Positions 1 to 9,863 of a DNA stretch of 64,000 nt are shown in pieces; the first letter of the stretch is position 1; each line of letters begins with the position of its first letter. The position numbers and the translations under genes were made by a program. The DNA comes from Ctenosaura bakeri (Eukaryota; Chordata; Lepidosauria; Squamata; Iguanidae). The notes under the pieces were generated by a model that saw only the letters and a program-made list of their open reading frames with translations, ran no database searches and had not been told where the DNA came from. The stretch covers positions 1 to 64,000 of the forward strand of contig CAOLHI010001248.1 of NCBI GenBank assembly GCA_948474755.1. Direction: 5' to 3'.

Positions 1-85
1 TATTACAGAAACCAATATCCTTTGCACTGTGGATAGGAACCATGCCTCCTCTCCCTGCCACAGCTAAAATAGCTTTGAACCACTA

Positions 86-190
86 GATCAAGGATGGACA
101 ACTCTGGTCTTCCTGATGTATTGCACTGCAACTTCCAGCATTCCTCACCAAAAGCTATCCTGTTTAGACTGCTGGGATGTATCTTCATTC
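86..190. mobile_element. hAT-type MITE fragment
   Basis: The stretch begins with a word like AAGGATGGACAACTCTGG and carries the GCAACTTCCAGCATTCC core and a CTGCTGGGATGTA arm. From general knowledge this pattern matches a very common reptile hAT-type MITE whose consensus runs from a GGGTGGCCAAC-like end through an ACTACAACTCCCAGCATTCC core. Only one part is kept and no target duplication was found. The rest of 1-435 shows no other recognisable feature. A related fragment lies near 60.25 kb. Confidence 0.5.
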
Positions 191-435
191 ACCACGTGGA
201 GGGCTACAATTTACCCATGCTAACTGTAGTTGATCATGCAGCAATAAGCAGAACTAGACAGAATGGGTTTAGGTATTCATTCATTGGCTCTGTCTAACTT
301 GCAGCTCAGAGTGCTTTTGGTTCCTTGGAATCTAAAGTTAAATCTAATTGTTAGTCCTAATTAAAGGAAACTAAATGAATGAATGAGAACAGATTAAGTC
401 TAAATTTATCAAAATTCCATTGATTCAATGGGTCT

Positions 436-608
436 CCTTGTTGTCATGTTCCTTCAAGTCATTTCCAACTTATCGTGACCCTAAGGTGAACTTGTCATAG
501 GATTTTCTGGGGCTGAGAGCATGTGATGTGCTTAAGGTCACCCAGTGGGTTTCCATGTCCAAATCAAATAAAACAGGGTCATAGTCCAGTGCTCAAACCC
601 CAACACTA
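436..608 (-). mobile_element. tRNA-derived squamate SINE with 10-bp TSD
   Basis: Read on the minus strand this is a SINE with a decayed pol III head (a B-box-like GGTTTGAGCACTGG), a CCCACTGGGTGACCTTAAG block, and a 3' end of the AAGTTGGAAATGACTTGAAGG type. Perfect 10-bp direct repeats CAATGGGTCT lie at 426-435 and 609-618. The same family recurs at about 16.24, 37.0 and 49.1 kb. The 3' end resembles the RTE/BovB tail, so mobilisation by a BovB LINE is likely but inferred. The target itself seems to be one unit of a local duplication, because TTTATCAAAAT...CCATTGATT...AATGG occurs on both sides. Confidence 0.85.
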
Positions 609-618
609 CAATGGGTCT

Positions 619-1004
619 ATATCTGTTTTTATCAAAATCCCATTGATTTAATGGCTCTATACCATCAACGGATTTAATTCTAAACTTGGAGGGAAGAGTT
701 TAATATCCAGCAAGCCTTTGTGCATCACAAAACATATCAAACAACTGTATTGTGAAAGAGCTGGAACAACAGATAGGCTGACATGTAAGTTTTATTTGAG
801 ATGATCGACAGCTAGTGGCTTCATTTTATCTGTGGAATTTCTCTTTTTTAAACGGCTGCTGATTAACAACTGTGAGGCACATGACTAGGCAGAGTAGAGA
901 CTGCATTTCAAAATTTCATGGCTGAAAATGTTTGCTTCCCCTCCTTCCTAGTTGCTTTTATTATCTAGGAACTCGAACTATGTTATGGCACAGTTGTCAG
1001 GTTC
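619..1004. other. no recognised feature
   Basis: This is AT-rich unique-looking sequence. No ORF, repeat family or RNA gene could be supported apart from the duplicated TTTATCAAAATCCCATTGATTTAATGG word near 627-653. Confidence 0.5.
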
Positions 1005-1076
1005 CTGTCTGGAACCAGAACACTGTTGGGGGATTCTGGGACTTGTAGGTCAAAAAATCTTTTCCAAGCTCTGGTT
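1005..1076 (+). repeat. short dispersed repeat (GGGGGATTCTGGGACTTGTAGG type)
   Basis: The segment reads GGGGGATTCTGGGACTTGTAGG followed by a CAAAAAATCTTTTCCAAGC arm. An inverted copy of the same order (GCTTGGAAAAGTTAATTTTT...ACTACAATTCC...) is at 21505-21572, which shows that this is a dispersed family. The class is not resolved; a MITE or a SINE tail are both possible. Confidence 0.5.
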
Positions 1077-1079
1077 TGT

Positions 1080-2340
1080 ACCTACTGTAACAACTGTGAT
1101 CCCATTCAGTTTGTTTTACACCTATATGCCTTCTATTTTGCTGAAGTAACTGATTACAATGCCATTTGAGCAAATACAATCAACTAATTTGAGTATTGTG
1201 AAATGTCAAGGCTTAGATGACAAGCACACAGGATACAGAACTGTGTTGGTGCACAACTGCTGTTGCTTGAGTCTTCTGGCAAGTGACACCAGCTGAACAA
1301 CCTCATTTCAAAGTCTACTATGCCCTCTGAACAGAGAAACTTGGCTTGCCTCCCTCTAAACAATCCAGAGCCATAAGCCAACAACAGATTTTGGCCTTTT
1401 GTACAAATAACTTTTAGTCGTACCTTTTATAATTGCTTATAAGCCTTCTTAGATCCTTTGCAAGGAAAAAGGTAGACTATTAAACAAACAAAACTCAGGC
1501 TTGACTGAGAAGAAACAAGCCAGATTTCTGCTGAAGCATCACAAAGCAAAACAAAACTATAGATGGAGATTTTATTTGCCACTGTTCCATGTAGGAGAAG
1601 CCAAGTATATTTGTTTTACCCCAATAATCCAGTATTCTCAGTTACTCTAGCTCAGCATGATACCCAAACTGGGCCAATATGACATAACTGATGTGTTCCA
1701 TTTGCACCATGTCCTAGACAACAACAATGCATGCTATTCTGTGAATCATTACATTTCTGCGTAAATAAAGAAAGGACCAAGCTGCTAAATCATTTATAAT
1801 TTTCCATCTCTTTGGCACTCACTACATTTCATTACAATATGTCTTTATAAACATAGGCTTCCTGATATGTTTGCTGTAGGATGACACAATCATACCCAAA
1901 AGGAGCATGGAAAATATTAATCATAGTTGCTATAGGTAAAATGATAACATTATGTCAGAGTTGTGACTCTGTTAATCAATTTAAAATTCATTTTTAAAAA
2001 ATATTTTCATCAAATAATTGCCTTTTATTAAAACCGTGGCCTATTAAAAATGATTTACTGGAGAAAGTTATGGTGCGCACACGCACATGCACACAAACGC
2101 ACATATACACCATGATATGAAAGTAATTATTTGTCCAATTAAAATATACTATCAATGTTATCAAACTGAGGGACCATTTTGTTGACCAAAAAATTACATA
2201 GGGTTTACTACATTGACTATATAGTATTTATTAAGATACATAATTTCTCAAGCTTACTTATTGACATTCATTGAAGTTAGCATTCCAATAAAGAAAATCA
2301 AAAGTCACAGTATGATCTTGGTTCATGGTGTATAGTCTAC
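1080..2340. other. no recognised feature; degenerate CA tract
   Basis: AT-rich sequence without a supported gene or repeat family. A degenerate purine-pyrimidine alternating tract (GTGCGCACACGCACATGCACAC...) lies at about 2072-2110. Confidence 0.5.
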
Positions 2341-2762
2341 GGCCCTTTTCGCACCTTACCCTTTCACGGAGCTGGGGTGTAGGGCTAGTGCAAGAAGCCT
2401 GGGGAGGAAGGCTTTTGCATCCCTGCTGCTTCGGCTCCACAGCTGCTTCCTGGTCGCACAAGCACCCTGCCTCCTCCTTCTGCAGTGCAGCCTAGGACCT
2501 TTCCCAGGCTGCACTGCACAGGAAGCGCAACTGGCCCAGCTCCTGAGGCTCTGCACACCAGGTAAGTGTGCACGGGGCCCCGGAGCAATGTGCAACCGCA
2601 CAGCATTTTTGGCTTTAAGTCGAAAATGAAAAAAATATGTGCACAGTCCGCGTTAGGCCCTTGAGCGTCACACAAATATGAGTGCCTCGTGTGGACTGCT
2701 CCTCACATTTACGCGACACTCAAGGGGCCCTTTCGCTTTGGAAATGCCATGCGAAAAGGGTC
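2341..2762 (-). mobile_element. MITE A copy 1 (GGCCCTTTTCGCA inverted ends)
   Basis: The left end is GGCCCTTTTCGCA and the right end is TGCGAAAAGGGTC, so this is a terminal-inverted-repeat element of about 420 bp. The interior is GC-rich. It contains the near-palindrome TTTTGGCTTTAAGTCGAAAA and the sequence CAGGTAAGT at 2559-2567. Compared with the copies at 21.6 and 26.9 kb it lies in the opposite orientation. No transposase is encoded, so it is non-autonomous. No clear target duplication could be fixed (TAC and TAT flank the ends). hAT or PIF/Harbinger origin is possible. Confidence 0.75.
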
Positions 2763-2763
2763 T

Positions 2764-2840
2764 ATATCAGGAAGGCTGGCTATCTCCAGCATTCAACAAT
2801 TTATTTGCATCTCTTGACATCATGGCAAGCAAGGTGAATC
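2764..2840. other. short spacer between MITE A and MITE B
   Basis: Unique-looking sequence between two MITEs, with nothing recognisable in it. Confidence 0.4.
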
Positions 2841-3041
2841 CAAGGGTTTTTCCATACTACACTGTTATAGTGTTATTATTCCACTTTCACCATCCTGTGG
2901 AATTCTGGGGTTTGTAGTTTACTGAGGCCAAAGAACTCTCTGGCTAAGAATTATAAATGCCCCTCCTTAAACTGTAAACCCTAGGATTCCATATAATGTT
3001 GAAAGTGGAATAAGAGCGCTATAACAGTTTAGTGTGGAAAG

Positions 3042-3333
3042 TGTCAGGACCCTGGCGCTCCATGACTCAAGCTCTGAGTCTGAACCAGAGGACTTCAAAG
3101 ACATGGAGCCTGCTGTACCCACAGAGCTCACCCCAGAGGCTGCCCTGGACACAGCCCCAGCCCCAGCAGTGGAGCCAGCAGCTGCCTCAGACTCAGCCCA
3201 GCCAGATGAGTCAGATGGAGAGGTTCAAGAGCAGGTGCCTACTTACCAGCAGCATCGAGAGCAAAAGAGTGCTCTCAGAAGGTCAGAGCGTTTAAGTAGG
3301 AAACGCCAGGCAATCAGACTCCAGCTGAGATAG
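3042..3333 (+). pseudogene. polyprotein C-terminal tail coded inside the LTR
   Basis: The U3 part of the LTR has a 97-codon open frame that ends in TAG at 3331-3333, about 20 bases before the TATA box. Its middle is rich in Ala, Pro, Glu and Asp, and it ends in a basic segment with LRRSERLSRKR. Ty3/gypsy integrases often end in similar RRS-x-R-basic tails, so I infer that in the intact element the pol frame ran from the internal region into the 3' LTR. There is no start codon inside the LTR, and as a solo LTR it is not a gene. The acidic composition could also be a chance product of repeat sequence, but the sharp acidic-to-basic change argues for real coding history. Confidence 0.5.
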
Positions 3334-3718
3334 CACCTGGGGGAAGGGCCTGCCTATAAAGACACTCGCTCAGCCTTGGGTCTTTGTCGGCTCACAACCG
3401 TCCATTTTGGGTATACCTGCTGGGCCAGCGTGGACCCTTGCCTCCCTCCCGGACAGCTGCCCGACCTGCTGGAGCGTCGTCTCTCAACTTCTCTTGCTTA
3501 AAGACAGACTCAAGGTACCTGGACTGACTGTTGTTCTGCCTGGTTGTGACGCAACTGCCAGGGAATTTCTTTGCTGCAGAAAGCTCTTTTATTTATTGCC
3601 AGCCTTATCTGTTCATTACCGTTTTGCTGAAGTAAAGCTCTTTTATTTATTGCCTGCCTTATCTTTAACAAGCCCTGCTAACCAGCTCTTGGCTGACCGC
3701 CAAGTCCTGGCATTGACA
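3042..3718 (+). mobile_element. solo LTR, Ty3/gypsy type, with 5-bp TSD
   Basis: The 677-bp sequence starts TGTCAGGACC and ends CATTGACA (TG...CA). It is flanked by GAAAG at 3037-3041 and 3719-3723, a 5-bp duplication usual for Ty3/gypsy. A TATA box (TATAAAG, 3355-3361) follows an in-frame coding stretch and marks the U3 part. Two copies of a GCTCTTTTATTTATTGCC-like word lie near 3583 and 3640. No internal domain is present, so recombination between two LTRs is inferred. It is younger than the MITE that it interrupts. Confidence 0.85.
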
Positions 3719-3731
3719 GAAAGGCCCCAAG

Positions 3732-5460
3732 ACTTCCTGCAAAGCTGGAAGTACACAGAGAGAAGGAAGATGCCCACCACCCTACAACCAAAAATATGAG
3801 CAAAATCATTATTTATTCCAATTCAGCATTTCCTCAGTGGAAGCTGAGACCAAAAACATTTTCCTCCTGTCTGTGGAAGAGAGCCCCAGAGGTATATTTA
3901 TTTAGTAACTACACCTGCTGCAGGGGGCAACAGCTAGATAGAGACAGCTCACACACCTTCACCTTCCCTCACTGGCTCTGGTCTGTACTGGAGATACCAC
4001 CTCCATGCCTGACAAGTGGGAAGATGGGGTGGGGAGTGGGAGAAAGGCCTACTTGCTGCCAGATCTCATTTTGTGGTTCCAAGCTGAAAATGAATGGCAG
4101 AGTTGCTTCTGGTTACCTCTGATCTTGTGATGCTTTCCAAAGATGTAGCATGAGGTCAGGAACAACACCCCGCCCCTTTAGGTGCCCTAGCAACATCCTA
4201 GCAATAACACATCTTTGCTTGTCCTTACAAAGGTCATCCTAAATTTGTAACCACTGATATTAAAACTAAGAAATGTAGGAGAAGGAAGCTACTGCTGTTC
4301 TTTTTAAGAAGGATTCAGTTTTCTTTAACCTTAGCCACTGCTAGTAATTATGTACTTAAAAAAAAGACTTTCCTCTTTTCGTTCTTTCCTTCTTGATGAA
4401 TGAAACAGAACAATGTGGCCAGAATTAATGCCATTGGTCTCACTCATCCCTATAAAAATGTGAGTAGATTAAAAAGAAGAAAACAAAGCTTTCTGAAATA
4501 TAATGGAGTTTGTTTTTTTTTTAAAAAAATTGTGTGAGTTGAAGACATTATATTCTGTTCCCACAGGAGTACAACAACCATGGCTTCTGAAGTGCACTGT
4601 AATTTCCACTAAGTGAAGATTACCAGGTAGCAGAATAGCCCAAGACAATTCAGTACCAGCTCTATACAAAATTGGAAAGGACAAGCAATAAAAAAGTAAG
4701 GATTGGCAAAGCAAAGCTTCAGCATCTACCCTCTTTCCACAGTACTGCTAGAGGGATAATCAGTACCACTGTAGTTTATTATTATAGTAAGTGAAGGATT
4801 TTTTTAAAAAAGCGGACAATGGACAAGGCTGAATCAGATAATTCACACACAGCAGAGGCAGGAAAAGTCTTCAGCCTGATGGGATATTGGTGAGTTGAAA
4901 CTGAAAAGTACTGCTTACTTTGCATAGCCATTCACACAAAGGCACACACTTGGCACCCCTTAGGGTATGGAGAATGAAAACTGTAGTAGGTAACCCTCAT
5001 ATGGATAGCCACCAATGCCCCAGATAGTGGTCTTTTTTTTTCCTTTTCATGGGGCATATGGTAGGGAGAGATTCTCCACTGAGGCTAGCTGGACCAAATC
5101 ATACATGTATTAATTGTATGATGTAGCTGCTGAAGAAAACACCACCTGGCTAATATTTTACAACTCACAGAGCTACTGGAAAAAGCTATTGGCTCCTCAG
5201 CTTTTGCCTCTACAGACTGCTAATTCTCTCTACAGTACTGATGCAATATCTCATTTAATGATGAAATTTGTAGGAGGAGATGGATCATATTTCTGGGATT
5301 CAGGAAAAAAATGATCCAAAAACTTCTGGTTTTGGGCCACTCACCTCAGAATCAACTGAAGACAAGCTTTGGAGAAATCTTCCCTCTCTACAAACAGCCT
5401 GGTTGGAACATTTTCTCTCTTATCCCAAGTGGGATTTGGGGAGAGAGAAAAATCCAATGA
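3732..5460. other. no recognised feature
   Basis: About 1.7 kb without a supported gene. It contains short homopolymer runs (poly-T/poly-A near 4510-4530 and 5032-5045). Open frames here are short and unrelated to any family I know. Confidence 0.5.
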
Positions 5461-5462
5461 AT

Positions 5463-6410
5463 TAAAGTACTTGTTGTTAACTGTTGTTAAGTTGACTCTG
5501 ACTTAGTGTGACCCTATAAATGAGAGACCTCAAAGTCACACTATCATCTATAGTCCTGCCCAGGTCTTTCCATCTCAAGGCTGCACTTCTTTGATCAAGT
5601 CAATTCGGTCTTCCTCTTTTTCCACTGCCTTTCACCTTGCGAAGCATTATTGTGAGTCATTTCTTTTCATGATGTGTCCAAAGTATGAGTCTCAGGCCTT
5701 TTCCATATGGGGTTTTTGAAACGGTGCAGTCCGTCCCCCAAGGAGGAGGCCTGCACCTTGGACCGGACTGGGTTGGACCTATTTAAGGTAGATCCGTACC
5801 TCAGTCCAGTCTGGAATGACCCCAAGTGGTCCTCCAGCGTACTTTTGAAAGACCTGTTTCTTTCGGTCTTTCAAAAGCATGTGGTGTGCCACTGCGAGCC
5901 TGCCACCTTATGCAGATTCACAGGCTTGCATGAATGCAAGCCTGCGATCTGCCTAGGGGCAGGCTTTAGGCTGGTGAGCTTCAGCGGTTGGTCGAGACCC
6001 TCGACCAACTGGAAACTGCCATTTGGGATGCTGGAGCAGTGCGTATTGACGAGCACACACTGCTCTGGAGCACCGTGGACCAAAATGGGGAGCTGAAAGG
6101 TCCAGTGAGTAGTGGCGCAGGGCAATTCCTTCGCCCGGTGGAGAAAAGGTCTCAGTTTAGTCATCTTAGCTTCTATGGAAATTTCTGGCTTGATTTGCCC
6201 TAGGACCCATTTCTTTGTCTTTTTAGCAGTCTGTGGTGTCTGCAGAACTCTTCTCCAGCACCACTTTTCAAATGAGTTGATTTTATTCCTGTCAGTTTTC
6301 TTCACTGTCCAGCTTTCATAACCATACATTGAAACTGAAAATACAACAGCATGGACAATCTTAACTTTAGTATTTAATGGCATATTGTTACACTTCAGCA
6401 TCTTGTCTAG
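5463..6410 (-). mobile_element. RTE-BovB LINE 3' end, split by MITE C
   Basis: The minus-strand translation of 6150-6401 has the BovB C-terminal signature: VKIVHAVVFSVSMYGYESWT, then SFEKWCWRRVLQTPQTAKK, KPEISIEAKM. After MITE C is skipped the same protein continues in 5463-5695 (GKRGRPN-like and YRVTLSQSQLN-like words), again with stops and frameshifts. Near 5465 the strand ends in a TTAACAACAGTTAACAACAAG tail typical of RTE. In BovB this part lies downstream of the reverse transcriptase. It is 5'-truncated at about 6410 and dead. Confidence 0.85.
5696..6148. mobile_element. MITE C: palindrome-rich element inside BovB
   Basis: The element is flanked by GTCTCAG on both sides (5689-5695 and 6149-6155; extending to 8 bp gives AGTCTCAG against GGTCTCAG), and BovB coding continues across it. 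The ends are GCCTTTTCC and GGAGAAAAG. Inside is a series of consecutive inverted repeats: 13-bp arms 5842-5854/5865-5877; a three-step hairpin 5897-5965; 10-bp arms 5987-5996/6000-6009; 8-bp arms 6034-6041/6058-6065. The 7-8 bp duplication favours hAT. No coding capacity was seen. The ends resemble those of MITE A. Confidence 0.8.
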
Positions 6411-6411
6411 T

Positions 6412-8560
6412 TATTTCATATCTGCCTTCCCAAGTCCTAGTCTTCTGATTTCTAGCTTTATGAAAACTCTTCCAATCTCCTTGTGCCCTTCTCATAATTT
6501 TGCCCCAAGCATGGACTTTAGATTTTGTTTCAAAATTTCACTTCAAGTGAAATTCAGCAGCAAGGCAACTTGAGGACAAAACCTCTTCTTTTCTTTTGCT
6601 ATGTAGGGGAGTTAAGAAAATGGCTCATTCTGCAATGGAAAGTCAGTGCAGATAAACAGCTTCTTATGTGGGGACAGTTATGAGAGGAAGAAATTTTACA
6701 GAAGGGTCCATGCGGAAGCCATGCTGTGTACTCTGGCTCTTTTTCCTCTAATGCTGTGGATAGTAAGCTTTTTCCACCACATTAAACCTAGTATTATTTT
6801 TAGGTTTAAGAAATGCAGGAAGCAAAGTACAAATAAAGCCTAATGTGTATGAAGCAAAATTACTGTCCTGTCGGAATGAGAAACAGTCAATTACAAATCA
6901 CCTTCTATTAACCATTTTGCTTACAATGTACATTTTAATTCAGCATTTAGGAAATGTAAAGCAATGCTTATGTACATACTCAATCAAATCTAAAACTGTC
7001 CCATATTACACAGCGTAATTGGCAATAACTGGACAAATTAATTAGAACTATTATTTCAGGCATTCTCAGCCTCTACTTAACATATTTTCTTGAACAAAAT
7101 ATCCTCCAAATTGTAAGCATTATTTAAAAAGAGAAATGTCGCAGTACTGTATTGTTCAGCTTGTTTATCCTGCATGAAATATTAAGAATTAGAATTAGAA
7201 CTGGTGGGGGGGGAGGTGGCAGAACTACAACAAAGTTTCATTTGCAAGGAGTGCACCATCACATGACATCATGAAGACAGCTTAAACTGCTTTCTTTTTT
7301 TAAAAAAAAAATACATTATTTAACAGAGAAAAGGTGTATTGTTGGCTATTACCCTTGAAAAGTAGAGACAAGTAGCACTGGAATGATCCTAACACAGCGT
7401 GACAGAAAGATACAAAATGAATAACACCTCCAAGGCTTTTGTACCTAAAGATGCACTGAAAGGAGTAGCATAGAAAACCATCTGTCTTCTGTCCTCCATT
7501 GCCTGTGGCCAATCCCATCATGTTACTGCCACTGTTGCCTTTACTTCCACCAGTATAACTACAGCATTGGTGACCACACAGGATTGTGGACTTGGTCATT
7601 TGGAGCAGACTTCATTACCACAAGTACCACAAAAACAGTTGCCAATAAAAGTGTCTGCAAAGAGCACTGCCACTCAGTGATGCCCAAGTTCAAAATTTCT
7701 AAGAAAATCTATGGTGGCCTCACTGAGGTCTAAGGAATGCATACACTGTCACTATGCAAATGTTGTGTGAGATGAGTGAACTAAGTGCACACACATACAA
7801 ACACAATATTCAACTGGGTCGTGCAAGGCACTGTTTGCACATATAATAAGTTCATTTGCTCAAGCCAAGATCCAGACTCATGAGTGATCACACTGAAGTC
7901 ATGGCCCATATGGAAGAGGAAATTTTAAAAAAGCAATCTTGGAATTTGTTTTGAGAATGTGATTAATTTTATAAATATAGAAGAGTGAAGAATAACAGTA
8001 GTTAAGCATTCTGTTTTATCCACCCATCCAGAAGAATACATTTGTAATGATGTTTGAAATAATTGTAGAACAGTTGTTATTAAAGCTGAAGCCACTTCTC
8101 TCCCCATCTCTTTTAAAGTCACCTTAGTAGGGCTGCCTTGTTTAAGTCTCTCACTCCTCATTTCGTTGCCCATTTGTTTTACACAGTGCTATGTAATGTT
8201 CATTCACATGCAGACAAGGACATTTATTCCTTGTTAGCTCAGATAAGTCAAAGGAACAATGCAATCAAATTTCTATGCAAGAATGATAATAAAATTGTCC
8301 ATACGCACAGTAAGATTTTTTTAAAAAATAAAAGGGCAATGAAGAAACTCTTTAAAGTGTGGGGGTATTATGCAAACACTTCTTTAGTGAAGTTGGAACT
8401 AGATAAAAGTGTTGGGCAGAGGTGTAAAGACTCTGCATAAAAAACAAAAACAGTAACAATGACACTATTAGCACAGAAACACAACATGAAAAAATCTACA
8501 TCCCATTAGCAAAGAGCTATAAAATACAGAATATGGTTCAAGGGCACAAAAGGAAAACAA
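6412..8560. other. no recognised gene; AT-rich unique block
   Basis: There is no repeat family that I recognise. The part 6870-7190 is unique-looking AT-rich sequence with AATTAATTAG-like homeodomain words and could be a conserved non-coding element. A 99-codon minus-strand frame at 7300-7599 (Gly/Ser/Asn-rich start) matches no protein that I know and is probably chance. A C/T-rich tract starts at about 8565. Confidence 0.4.
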
Positions 8561-8699
8561 GATACAAAGATCTCCCTCCTCCCTCTTCTCTGTCTCTCTT
8601 CTTTCTCTCTGGTATTCATTTGCATTCACTCTAGTGTGATAAAAACAAATGTTACTCTCACACTCATCATGCTACCCACTGGGCAAGAATACAAAATGT

Positions 8700-8890
8700 T
8701 TGGAATTTTTCAACAATTCTCTGCATTTCAATACTTTTTTGTGCAGGAAAAAAAAAACTGTTTCTGCAAAAAGAGAAGCTTGGAGGGATGTGTACAAACT
8801 CCAACATTTTTGTGCAAAGAAGAAGTGCATTTTGTGCAAGATGTATTATTTTCTGTGCAATAGAATGTTGGACTTTTGCACAAAATAAGT
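8700..8890 (+). repeat. degenerate TTTTGTGCA direct-repeat cluster
   Basis: The word TTTTGTGCA, or close variants, recurs at about 8738, 8806, 8830 and 8850, with an inverted TTTTGCACAAAA near 8873. The spacing is irregular, 20-40 bp. It may be an old decayed tandem array. The function is unknown. Confidence 0.4.
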
Positions 8891-9066
8891 TTTGCCACAT
8901 TATTCTAAAATGTGAAAAACCTCATGGTTGTTTTCTTGAAGAAATAATATTCTTTTATCAAGAAAAACTGTCAATACTCTTTACATCCCTAATAAACACT
9001 CATTCAATTATCTACTATAATACATCAGTCCTCAACTTTCATGGGTTTAACTGCTATAGATTTGAT

Positions 9067-9863
9067 TAGGGTTGGGAAGAATCCAGAATTTTCCAAATCC
9101 AGATCCGAATCCCTGGAAGGTTCTGGGAATCCACAAATCTCACAAATCTTAAATCTTTCAAATCTTTTAAAAATGGTGTAATAGAGATCATTTATCCTGC
9201 AGAGGGACAGGCAGCAGGAGCAGGCACAGGTAGCCCCAGTGGGCACAGACAGCCCCACCAGTGACTGAGAGCATGCAGAGAATGGGAGATCGCCCACTTG
9301 GCATGTCCCTGTAGGATGCCTCTGAAGCACCCGCCCTGGTAGCAGCAGAGGGTGTGCAGAGAAGGGGCGACTGCCTTCTCTGCATGCCCCTGCCAGCTGG
9401 TGCCAGCGTGCCTGCATGGACTGCAGTGGTGGGTGCGCAGAGAAGGGGCGATCGCTCTCTCTTCAGGCCACAGTGAGTGGAGGACCTGGGGCATGCAGGG
9501 ACGTGGCAATCACTGGCCCTACATGCCCCTGCAGGCCCAATCCCAGGCACCTGGTTGAGCTCAGGCCCTGGGGCAGACAGGGAGCCAACGATCACTGGCC
9601 CTGCAAGTCACTGTGAGCCTGATCCTGGGCACTCACGCGAGTTCCGACCCCAGGACGAGCAGGAAGCCGATGATGGCTGGCCCTGCACACCTCTGCGGAC
9701 CTGATCCCTTTCAAATCCACCAACCTGCCTGATCCCTGAGTGCAGGCAGGTTGATGGATTCGAAAAATTCCATTCACCTATTTTGATGCCGAGATTCAGA
9801 TCCACGAATCTTGAATCCTTGCAGAGGATTCAAGGATTTGAGGATTCGGTTGGCCCATCCCTA
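9067..9863. mobile_element. non-autonomous hAT element with perfect 8-bp TSD
   Basis: GATTTGAT occurs at 9059-9066 and 9864-9871, an exact 8-bp duplication as made by hAT transposases. The ends are TAGGGTTGGG and CCCATCCCTA, and the sub-terminal regions hold many inverted GAATCC/GGATTC words. The 797-bp element encodes no transposase. The interior (about 9190-9715) is GC-rich and built of repeats of about 80 bp. It splits the TA-flanked element in which it lies. Confidence 0.88.
9271..9715 (+). repeat. ~80-bp GC-rich minisatellite inside hAT
   Basis: Related words (GCATGCAGAG, GTGTGCAGAG, GTGCGCAGAG, GCATGCAGGG, GCAGACAGGG, CGAGCAGGAA) begin at about 9271, 9352, 9432, 9491, 9572 and 9652. 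The period is close to 80 bp, with one short unit of 60 bp. The units also share a CGATC or CAATC word followed by C/T-rich sequence. All frames through it are open for 65-135 codons, but only because the repeat has few stops. Confidence 0.7.

Larger units (their letters stand above)
2845..3726. mobile_element. MITE B copy 1, split by a solo LTR
   Basis: The two arms are near-perfect inverted repeats: TACACTGTTATAGTG...ATTCCACTTTCA with CTGTGGAATTCTGGGGTTTGTAG on the left, and the complement (AAACCCTAGGATTCCAT, GTTGAAAGTGGAATAAG, CAGTTTAGTGTGG) on the right. The element covers 2845-3041 plus 3724-3726. An LTR sits inside the final GGAAAGGCC arm. CCAAG occurs directly at 2840-2844 and 3727-3731; the true duplication may be only CAA if the ends are GGG...CCC. 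Other copies are at 33.5 and 40.0 kb. The superfamily is unresolved. Confidence 0.8.

Noticed and set aside
3407..3799. 130-codon plus-strand frame
   Set aside because: It covers the R-U5 part of the LTR and runs out over the target duplication into the MITE and flank. No family match.
5871..6401. 176-codon minus-strand frame taken as one gene
   Set aside because: Only its first part is BovB sequence. The rest is read-through into MITE C, so the joined protein is not real.
7300..7599. 99-codon minus-strand frame as a processed pseudogene
   Set aside because: It has a Gly/Ser/Asn-rich segment but no recognisable parent gene, no poly-A tail and no target duplication.
8138..8440. 100-codon plus-strand frame
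   Set aside because: Lys/Asn-rich product of AT-rich DNA, without a recognisable domain.
9025..9616. Several overlapping frames of 65-135 codons
   Set aside because: They come from the GC-rich 80-bp repeat inside the hAT element and are open on both strands only because stops are rare there.
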